Positions 52,992 through 59,829 of a DNA stretch of 64,000 nt are shown here, one piece after another; the first letter of the stretch is position 1; each line of letters begins with the position of its first letter. Position numbers and translations under genes: made by a program. Under the pieces are notes generated by a model. The model was not told where the DNA came from. It was given only the letters and a program-made list of their open reading frames with translations, and did not search any database. The DNA is from Microbulbifer flavimaris (GTDB lineage: Bacteria; Pseudomonadota; Gammaproteobacteria; Pseudomonadales; Cellvibrionaceae): assembly GCF_001641755.2 (NCBI RefSeq), contig NZ_LRFG02000002.1, positions 248,001-312,000 of the forward strand. Direction: 5' to 3'.

Positions 52992-55667
52992 TTATCTCAA
53001 ACGGTATAAATAGCTTTGCAGTGCGAGCCGATAAGCTCGGCGGTACTGGGCGATGGCATCACCCACCTCGTCGGCCAGACGCTCGTAAAGTTTTTTGACG
53101 GCCTCTGAATCAGCACGCCCACGATGGCGCTCTACCACCATGCGCTGAGTGCGGTAGGCAAACCGCGAGCGCCAGATACTGGCACTGGGGTCGCCCGCAG
53201 CCGCAGCTTCCGCCTGCTCGGACAGACTTAGCAATCCGTATACGTAACTGGTAGAGAGGTTCACTTCATTCCGCAATGTGAGCAATTGCTGTTCACAACC
53301 CTCCTCGCCCACGAGCGCCTCAAATTTAGGCCAGCCCAGCACACTGTCGAAGCAGCACACCGCATCCTTGTGTTGTTCATGATGGCGGTAGCCCTTGGCA
53401 CGCTCCAGAGCCTCCTCCCCCGCTGCGGAGAGCTGGGCCAGCGGCAGACCGGGCTTGTGCAGCGCGATTCCGGCTGAAAAATGCAACTGCGGGTTTTCTG
53501 CCACATAGCGTTTAAACTCTGCCCGCATACTCTGTGCCAGACGTATCTGGCTGCGCCAGGGTCCGATCAGGAAGAAGTCGTCCCCGCCGGCAAAAACCGT
53601 GTAGGTATCGGGGAAGTGGCGGGCACAGTGCCAGGGCAGAAAGACGGTAAAGAACTGATCAAGCTGCCGGGACAATGCCGACATACGTGCGAAGCTGTTT
53701 CCCGGTAACCCCGCTGCAAAAATGCTGCCGAGGTTGTCGACGTCCCCCTTCAATATCCCGAGCGCGGCGATGCCTGCCCACTGCCCCTCCTGTGCGGGGT
53801 TGGGTGTGCGGTCTTCGCAAGCAATGTGATTGAAGGTTTTGACCGCACCGGACTCAATATCATCACTGTCACAACCTTGGTATTTGCCATCGGCATAGTG
53901 TGCCGAGCTATCGAAACGGGGAACATAACCGTTGAACGCCCGCCGTCCGTAGCCCTGCCACAGAGGCTCCGCTGGGTCTTCTGGCGGCAGCGAGAAGTCC
54001 CAGGCACGGCGGAGGTTGCCGCTGCTGGCCTCAGCGCCAAACTTACCGCTACTCTCTTCGGCAGCGGTGAAATAGAGCGAATAGCCGAAGATAGCCACAG
54101 AAAGCCCACCACGGCCCTGCAGCGGTTTGTTTGTCAGCAGCAGCCGCTGAAAGCGATCGCTGACCAGCATCTCGCCCAGACGGACCTGATCGGCGGCTAG
54201 CGCACAGACTCCATCAAGGTCAGCCCTGCCGGGGGCGCGACCGCTAAGCCGGCAGGCCCCCACGGCAGGATCGAACTGCTCGAGGTACTCAGTGAAAACG
54301 GGTGCGGGTGCCCCGCTACCACAAAGGGAAAACGCCTGGAACTTGGCACGCTCGAGTGACGCCATCAGGCGGGCCATCAATTGCTGGAAAGGTGCCGCCC
54401 CATCGCTGCGGGCGACAAAGTCGTTGCAGCTGGCGGCCTCCCACGCGAGACCAAGTCCGGCCTGGCCATAACTTTGCTGCAGGAACCAGTCATTGATGCG
54501 CCGCTGTGTCTCCATGAGCTGCATGCGGACTGGCTCGGTGTTAGGCGCGAGAATGAGGAACTTGCCCGCGGCATTGATCACCTGGCTGGTGGGAGGCAGG
54601 CCCAGGTCATCTAGCACCCGCAATGCCGCGCACTCAGTCAGCAACGAGACATACGCCGAGCGGCCACGGAGGAGTTTGGCAGCCTTCTTGGCACTGTCAC
54701 CCCCGGTCGCGAAGATAAATTCCTGGATGTTGAAAAAATCTCCCTGAACCAGCAGGAGTTTTTGCTCGTCCCAGTCACTACCGAGGCGCATCTGCACTGC
54801 CACTTCGGCTTCTTCATGGCCAAGGTCGTGATGGTAGCGCCATAACGCCGCAGCCAATGCCGCTGTGGTCCTGGAGTGGTCGTACAGGGAGACATCCGGG
54901 CGCACCCCGAATGCGGTGGCAGAAGGAATCGCTTGCGCGTAGCACTGCCACAGGCTGTCGAAGTGATCGAGCCACAGGGGCAGCTGTCCTCGATGGCTGG
55001 CAGGGATCTCCTCGAGCGCAGTGCTAAACCCCTCCCACAGTCCGAGATACTCAGCCTGGGCCAGGGTATTGTCCGCGGGCTCGCATGCAGCGCGAGACTG
55101 AGGAAACAGGCTGCTAACCGACAGGGGTTTGAGAGGGTAGCGAAACTGTAACTCGCTGGCTTGCCCTGCCGTTTTTCCGTCAAGCCGGATCTGCTCGAAC
55201 AGAGTCAGCTGCCGAGCCTGGAAGTGGTTCTTGCCGGTACTCGTACCCTCTTCTGCGGCGTTGTATTGCTCGAATTTTTCTCGATCAAAGCCGGAAGCCA
55301 CCCGGTCGGCAGTGGCGATAACCCACTGGAGAAAGGTCTCCGGCTTGTGATGGCGTGCCGCGGCATTTAGCAAGGAGTCGTCTGCCTCCTTGCTTCGCCA
55401 ACTGGCAAATGGAGCCATTTCAGGCCCGATTAGCTCTGGGAGGTGCTGTTCCAACAAGTCAAAGCCCAACGCCGTGTAGGCAGCGTGGCGATGGGTATAC
55501 CAGGTACGGCCGCCCTGCTCCTTACGGGGACAATACTCCTGGAGGTGAACTGCCAGCGTTTCCTCATCCATCGGCAATTGCGCGCGCTCGGCAAACTTGC
55601 CCAAGTCGTGCAAATAGGCTGCAAGCGCCACCCGCGATGAAAGCAATTGCAAGTTGTCTTGGTTCAT
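52992..55667 (-). CDS. cas10: Cas10/Csm1, type III-A large subunit
   Basis: Signal-generating subunit. The N-terminal HD nuclease motif is intact (LAAYLHDLGKF, His20-Asp21), and the second Palm domain has GGDD at about residues 694-697 (TVFAGGDDFFLIG), so both DNA cutting and cyclic oligoadenylate synthesis should be possible. A zinc-type Cys pair is not obvious. 891 aa from the ATG at 55667, which follows AAGG; a GTG at 55673 is an alternative. It follows the NE0113-family gene by 11 bases and leads csm2-csm5. Confidence 0.97.
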   Translation of the reverse strand: MNQDNLQLLSSRVALAAYLHDLGKFAERAQLPMDEETLAVHLQEYCPRKEQGGRTWYTHRHAAYTALGFDLLEQHLPELIGPEMAPFASWRSKEADDSLLNAAARHHKPETFLQWVIATADRVASGFDREKFEQYNAAEEGTSTGKNHFQARQLTLFEQIRLDGKTAGQASELQFRYPLKPLSVSSLFPQSRAACEPADNTLAQAEYLGLWEGFSTALEEIPASHRGQLPLWLDHFDSLWQCYAQAIPSATAFGVRPDVSLYDHSRTTAALAAALWRYHHDLGHEEAEVAVQMRLGSDWDEQKLLLVQGDFFNIQEFIFATGGDSAKKAAKLLRGRSAYVSLLTECAALRVLDDLGLPPTSQVINAAGKFLILAPNTEPVRMQLMETQRRINDWFLQQSYGQAGLGLAWEAASCNDFVARSDGAAPFQQLMARLMASLERAKFQAFSLCGSGAPAPVFTEYLEQFDPAVGACRLSGRAPGRADLDGVCALAADQVRLGEMLVSDRFQRLLLTNKPLQGRGGLSVAIFGYSLYFTAAEESSGKFGAEASSGNLRRAWDFSLPPEDPAEPLWQGYGRRAFNGYVPRFDSSAHYADGKYQGCDSDDIESGAVKTFNHIACEDRTPNPAQEGQWAGIAALGILKGDVDNLGSIFAAGLPGNSFARMSALSRQLDQFFTVFLPWHCARHFPDTYTVFAGGDDFFLIGPWRSQIRLAQSMRAEFKRYVAENPQLHFSAGIALHKPGLPLAQLSAAGEEALERAKGYRHHEQHKDAVCCFDSVLGWPKFEALVGEEGCEQQLLTLRNEVNLSTSYVYGLLSLSEQAEAAAAGDPSASIWRSRFAYRTQRMVVERHRGRADSEAVKKLYERLADEVGDAIAQYRRAYRLALQSYLYRLR

Positions 55668-55678
55668 AGGCACCTTGG

Positions 55679-56767
55679 TTACTTGATCTCAATCTCTTCG
55701 GGAGCGAGGGCAACGCCATACTGCTTTACCCCCCTCTCGGTATCGATGTACTTCAGCGTATACTTTTCAGCCAACCGGTTGCCCAGTGCGTTACGCAGTG
55801 CAGTGTTGACTCGTGAAAGGCGCACCTCGAAATTCCTACGGTCCATCCCCTCCACTTCATCCCGAGCCGTACGGTCGTTCACCCGCATTTCCCCACCAGA
55901 GACCGCCTCATAAAAGCGGGTAAATTCGAGCCCATACACCCGGTTTGGCTCATGCTCGAAGGGGTACGCAAGCCCTCCCTGAGCTGACTTGGCCCGATCG
56001 ACCATCCAGGCGTAGAAGGCGAGGAGACTGTTGCTCATGCTGATGTCGATGCCGGAGGCTCGTACACGCTTGCCGGCCATATCCACCTTGAGATCTGCGG
56101 GTTGCTCTGCCGCTCGGATGATCTGCACAGCCTCGCTATAGCTGCGCTTATGGGTCAGGAAGTTCTTCGGGAGCTCTTCACGCATGGGCACAAAGGGAAT
56201 GTCGGCCAGCATGACTTCAACGGTGGATTCACCGCACAGTCTGTCGCTGGGCCGGGGGTAGAAGAAGTCCGGGCGGGACTCGAACCCCTCTGACACGAGC
56301 ACATGGCTAAGTTCATCACCCGGTCGGCCAAAAAGACTCATGGCATAGCCAAGGAAGAATCCCATCGTCTTGCGCCCTCCCGCCAGGGAAGCATGAAGCT
56401 GAATATCGGCATCTTCACTGAGACGGCGCACGGTCTCACAGATGAAGTCGGCCATCGCGGTATTGTCATGCTGGGAAAAAATATCAGACAGGGGTCGTCC
56501 ATCTTCAGCCTGCGCCACATGGATATGTTGCGGGGCTAGCGCTAGGCGATCTTCCAGATCGTAATCGCGGCAAAAGTGGTGAAAATGCCCGAGAATTGGA
56601 TCAAGCAACGCCCTGTGAACACGCTCGGCCCCCTTTGCCGTGGTCAGAATATGGATTTCCGTCGGCAGAAAGGCCTCGCCCTCCCGTTGCAGGAGGCCAT
56701 AGAGGGTTTCCGTCACAACCTGTGGGGACATCCCGGAGAGAGCTACTAAGTAACGCTTGGGCTGCAT
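55679..56767 (-). CDS. csm6: CARF-domain protein of the NE0113/Csm6-like family
   Basis: 362 aa. The N-terminus RYLVALSGMSPQVVTETLYG, then HILTTAKGAERVHRALLDP and the ligand loop HASLAGGRKTMGFFLGYAMS are the mark of TIGR02584, named Csm6 or NE0113 in databases. Unlike HEPN-type Csm6, the C-terminal half shows no R-x4-6-H motif; instead it looks like a helical or winged-helix region (FEVRLSRVNTALRNALG). So ribonuclease activity is doubtful; ring-nuclease or ligand-dependent DNA-binding roles are possible. AAGG lies 7 bases before the ATG. It heads the csm operon and has promoter copy e about 145 bases upstream. Confidence 0.85.
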   Translation of the reverse strand: MQPKRYLVALSGMSPQVVTETLYGLLQREGEAFLPTEIHILTTAKGAERVHRALLDPILGHFHHFCRDYDLEDRLALAPQHIHVAQAEDGRPLSDIFSQHDNTAMADFICETVRRLSEDADIQLHASLAGGRKTMGFFLGYAMSLFGRPGDELSHVLVSEGFESRPDFFYPRPSDRLCGESTVEVMLADIPFVPMREELPKNFLTHKRSYSEAVQIIRAAEQPADLKVDMAGKRVRASGIDISMSNSLLAFYAWMVDRAKSAQGGLAYPFEHEPNRVYGLEFTRFYEAVSGGEMRVNDRTARDEVEGMDRRNFEVRLSRVNTALRNALGNRLAEKYTLKYIDTERGVKQYGVALAPEEIEIK

Positions 56768-56913
56768 GGTTTATCCTTATTATTGTGACGGTTTTAACAG
56801 CCGCCATTCAGTGAAGTCAACTGGTGTTGAATTACAGGCGATAACATGGACCACATGAACATAATTTCACCAAGCGAGTTGTCTGCACGCGACAGCAGTT
56901 CAGCTCAGCCAGC

Positions 56914-56958
56914 ATGTTAAGGGCTAGGGGACGGTGTGGGGGTATGTCGCAAGCTTGC
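56914..56958 (-). promoter_or_regulatory. Shared palindromic promoter, copy e (csm6-cas10-csm operon)
   Basis: GCAAGCTTGC at 56949-56958 and TAACAT at 56914-56919, 34 bases from the dyad centre. The leader to the csm6 start is about 140 bases, longer than at the other four sites. Confidence 0.58.
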
Positions 56959-57141
56959 AACATTACAGATAAGGAAATAGGGAGCCAGGCGACTTGCAAG
57001 AGGCGCCGATAACCCCCTCCAGTGTGGAAAGGGGCTATGTGACGGAGGCGGAGGCGACCCTAACCGGGCAGCCATGCGGGCATTTCTAACCTACGGTGAT
57101 GTGCCTGGTAGGCCCCAGCAAAAGAGCTCCTGCCGTCTTTC
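56959..57141. other. Gap upstream of the csm promoter with a lone GC hairpin
   Basis: Contains CCCCCTCCA-GTG-TGGAAAGGGG at 57013-57034, a hairpin weakly like the CRISPR repeat core. No gene is supported here. Confidence 0.4.
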
Positions 57142-57453
57142 TCATGGGGAGGGCCGATAATTCTCGTGGGCGTCCGCGATATACAAGAATCGCCTGATTT
57201 GTCGCTCTCCTGTAGCGCTGTGTCCGATCGGCCAACGCAGGTCTTTGAACTCATTCAACAGGTGCTTCTCCAGCAGCAACCTCAACAGGCAACCTTTCTT
57301 CACGAACGTGGAGTAGCTGCTCTTGCCGCAGCTTTTATCATCGGCCCACTTGAACTTCATTCTATCGATATCTAAGACTTCGTCGACCAGGCCATTCTCT
57401 CGGGCAAACTCCTTTAGATCCCTCATAGGGACTTCTTTGATCCGTTCTGACAT
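57142..57453 (-). CDS. Hypothetical protein
   Basis: 103 aa, basic and soluble, with Cys at three places (KSCGKSSYSTFVKKGCLLRL). Not recognised. The ATG at 57453 has only a weak ribosome site. It is the first gene on the right of the CRISPR locus in the minus direction, followed by the promoter of the csm operon. Confidence 0.5.
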   Translation of the reverse strand: MSERIKEVPMRDLKEFARENGLVDEVLDIDRMKFKWADDKSCGKSSYSTFVKKGCLLRLLLEKHLLNEFKDLRWPIGHSATGERQIRRFLYIADAHENYRPSP

Positions 57454-57468
57454 TTCACAGCACCCAAA

Positions 57469-57705
57469 CTAAAGGAAAATCAAGGCCGCTAAGATAGCTG
57501 ATGGGTGTGATTCTGGGTTCGATGTAGCGCCTTTCGGAGTAGGAAGGGCACTGACAGCTTCAGGCTGGACGATGCTCTCAGCCTTGGCCTCCACGCTACT
57601 GCCGACAACAATATGAATACCTACCAGCAAAAGGCTGAGGGCGACTAAATTATTACCTATCAACAGCTTACGAGCGATGATCCAGCGGTGTGATAACCTG
57701 ATCAT
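57469..57705 (-). CDS. Small hypothetical membrane protein
   Basis: 78 aa. One clear hydrophobic segment (NNLVALSLLLVGIHIVVGSS), then a Pro/Ala/Ser-rich stretch and a hydrophobic end. GGGAG lies 4 bases before the ATG at 57705. The family is unknown. It ends 15 bases before the 103-aa gene, so the two may be cotranscribed. Confidence 0.5.
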   Translation of the reverse strand: MIRLSHRWIIARKLLIGNNLVALSLLLVGIHIVVGSSVEAKAESIVQPEAVSALPTPKGATSNPESHPSAILAALIFL

Positions 57706-57908
57706 ACATCTCCCTACCCACCTCGCACACCAAGCACCAGTACTGACCAAGAAATCAGGGCAAGACGCATGCCACCTCTAGAAAAATGAATATTATGCCA
57801 ACGCTTTACGCCTGAACGAACTGCGACTAAATATTTCTTTTCCCTTGGGGATGAACGACACTCCCAGTCGCCTAAATCAAAATCACTGATTCATTAAGAG
57901 GACACAAA

Positions 57909-58127
57909 ATGGCGCATAAGGTACATTTCTCAATTCCGAAGAGAGAACTGGGCACCGCAGATGTTGAATTTGACGTTCATCAAAATGATGGAAAGCTTGG
58001 AACATTAAGAATTTCTCGAGGATCTCTGGTGTGGTTTCCAACTGGCTCAACTATTGGCAGGAAAATCGGCTGGGGAAAATTTGATAAATTGATGAGCGAG
58101 TACACAACTTGTATTGAAGCTCGCTGA
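57909..58127 (+). CDS. Conserved-looking small hypothetical protein
   Basis: 72 aa on the plus strand, with GAGGA seven bases before its ATG. The sequence opens AHKVHFSIPKRELGTADVEF and has the look of a compact beta protein (GTLRISRGSLVWFPTGST). I recall similar short proteins in other proteobacterial mobile regions but cannot name a function. Confidence 0.7.
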   Translation: MAHKVHFSIPKRELGTADVEFDVHQNDGKLGTLRISRGSLVWFPTGSTIGRKIGWGKFDKLMSEYTTCIEAR

Positions 58128-58242
58128 CATGCACATTCAATACAGCGGGAGTGCATTTGCAAAATAACCAACTAAAGACATTCCTGTTTGTTTGGATATT
58201 TGGAGGAGGAACTCTAGCAGCAGCGCTGGATACAGATAAGCC

Positions 58243-58473
58243 CTATATTGCCTGTTTAATCACTTTCTGACTTGCAAAGTTGTTGATAACCCGACGGAAA
58301 CAATAAACATTTTCGTTAAGGGCTAGCAGTTTCTTCCTGGCTTGCTGCCTTTCATCGCCCTCTCCAAGGCCGGCTTCAACAGTCACAATACTCTGGAACG
58401 CCTTACGTAAATGGGCTACAGGCGATACTATTTTACCCGAATACTCCCAGATCGATAGTGAGAATCGCTTCCT
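58243..58473 (-). pseudogene. Possible gene remnant without a start codon
   Basis: A minus-strand frame stays open for 76 codons but has no ATG or good start. It reads like protein (KIVSPVAHLRKAFQSIVTVE, then NENVYCFRRVINNFASQKV). It may be the 3' end of a gene truncated near the island's right end. Its identity is unknown. The rest of 58128-58557 shows nothing I can support. Confidence 0.25.
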
Positions 58474-58557
58474 TCAGGTCAGCAGGCTGCACTGCTCCTC
58501 CATCCCGCCTCGGCCTCACAAGAGGGTTTTCACGTCAACCGGGCACATTACTCAGCT

Positions 58558-58578
58558 GGACGGGTTTTGTGACGGGTT
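58558..58578. promoter_or_regulatory. Putative arm-type integrase binding repeats, right end
   Basis: GGACGGGTT at 58558-58566 and TGACGGGTT at 58570-58578, with the same spacing as the pair at 26243-26263. They lie about 55 bases inside attR. Confidence 0.5.
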
Positions 58579-58630
58579 CAATAGGCGCAAATGAGATAAC
58601 ACTAAATAAATCAATAAGTTGCAGCCTAAT

Positions 58631-58653
58631 TTCGACTCCCGCCATCCCACCAA
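58631..58653 (+). repeat. attR: right attachment repeat of the genomic island
   Basis: TTCGACTCCCGCCATC is identical to the end of ssrA at 26105-26120; the following CCACCAAA also matches after a one-base deletion. The original ssrA terminator follows at once. Confidence 0.88.
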
Positions 58654-58656
58654 ATT

Positions 58657-58692
58657 AAAAAGGCCCGTTACCGCAAGGTAACGGGCCTTTTT
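58657..58692 (+). terminator. Original ssrA terminator, displaced by the island
   Basis: Strong hairpin AGGCCCGTTACC / GGTAACGGGCCT with A-runs and T-runs on both sides, just past attR. In the ancestral chromosome it would have followed ssrA directly. Confidence 0.8.
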
Positions 58693-58962
58693 AATTTGTG
58701 GATCTGACGCGAGTGGAACGCTTAGCGCAGGGTTCGATCGATGCGCGCAAGCGCATCAAGACAGCCAAAGGCTGCCCCGAAGGGGTGAGGAGCGCAGCGA
58801 CGAATCACTCCCGCCACACATACTTCCAGCCCCCACTCTAAGCCTAAAGGTAACCGGCCTTTTTAATTTGTGGATCTGACGCGAGTGGAACGCTTAGCGC
58901 CGGGTTCGATCAACGCGCAAAGCGCGCTAAGACAGCCAAAGGCTGCCCCGAAGGGGTGAGGT
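58683..58962 (+). repeat. Two direct repeats of about 108 bases
   Basis: 58683-58790 and 58855-58962 are near copies. Both contain GGCCTTTTTAATTTGTGGAT, GACGCGAGTGGAACGCTTAG and AAGACAGCCAAAGGCTGCCC followed by CGAAGGGGTGAGG. They differ mainly in a short palindromic part (GATGCGCGCAAGCGCATC against AACGCGCAAAGCGCGCT). They lie just outside attR. Confidence 0.85.
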
Positions 58963-59348
58963 GCAGAGTACCGAACCATCCCCCATCAGGCATCTCCAGA
59001 GCACCCTCACCTCCCGCTGAAGAAACCACCCCTAAACACACAGGCATATCAGCGAGCAACACGCGCCAGGCCGTAGTTGCCACTCTTGGGCCCCGAAAGC
59101 ACCGCATGTCCAGGCAGCACGGGAGGTGGCTGACACACCCAGGTCGCCCCGATACCGCTCAAAGTCGAAATACTTTGACTTGGCTCCAGTAACGCCCTAC
59201 AGTGCAGTCAGTCAAAAGTAAGCCTCTTGTTTAAAATCCTCAGTTTCGTCGCATCCGTAGTACTTCGTCCTGTAGCTTCTAAATTCCAGTCTTTTTTTGC
59301 TATCCATGCCTCAAGAAGGCTAGTTTCTATCGTTTACAGGAAATCACC
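58963..59348. other. Intergenic region upstream of the cold shock gene
   Basis: About 386 bases. It should contain the promoter and the long 5' untranslated leader usual for cold shock genes (likely from about 59200). No gene is supported. Confidence 0.4.
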
Positions 59349-59558
59349 ATGTCAAACACTACTACCGGCACCGTCAAGTGGTTCAACGAATCCAAGGGCT
59401 TTGGCTTTATCGAGCAGAAGTCTGGCCCTGATGTGTTCGCACACTTCAGCGCAATTGTAAGTTCCGGCTTCAAGACCCTGGCCGAAGGTCAGGCCGTAGA
59501 GTTCTCAGTCACCCAGGGCGCCAAAGGCCCGCAAGCTGAAAACATCGTTTGTGTCTGA
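59349..59558 (+). CDS. Cold shock protein, CspA family
   Basis: 69-aa single cold shock domain that binds single-stranded RNA/DNA. Both RNA-binding motifs are present: KGFGFIEQ and DVFAHFSA. The start ATG follows CAGGAAATCACC. RNase R follows 271 bases downstream in the same direction; both proteins deal with structured RNA, and a joint cold response is plausible. Confidence 0.95.
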   Translation: MSNTTTGTVKWFNESKGFGFIEQKSGPDVFAHFSAIVSSGFKTLAEGQAVEFSVTQGAKGPQAENIVCV

Positions 59559-59829
59559 ACCAACATTCTCAAGATGACAGTTGACCCAACACAGGTCCGC
59601 TACTGAGTGGCCCCAAAGCCACGTCGGTTGAGAGTCAACCTCCGGGTTTCTCAATCTGAAACATCGGCCTTCAGACTGGTGACAGCCTGAAGGCCAATTG
59701 CAACACAAGCTCAGCCCCGTTGAGCCTATCCGCCTGCATACCTTGCCGAGTAACACCTGATCTGCCCTGCCTTATCACTCGAGTTTTTACCCAGCGCAAT
59801 TTTATTGGCGGTTTTTCCGAGAGAAAATC

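Noticed and set aside
49267..55667. Classification as type III-B (Cmr)
   Set aside because: The small subunit and RAMP set match Csm2-Csm5, and the order cas10-csm2-csm3-csm4-csm5 is that of type III-A.
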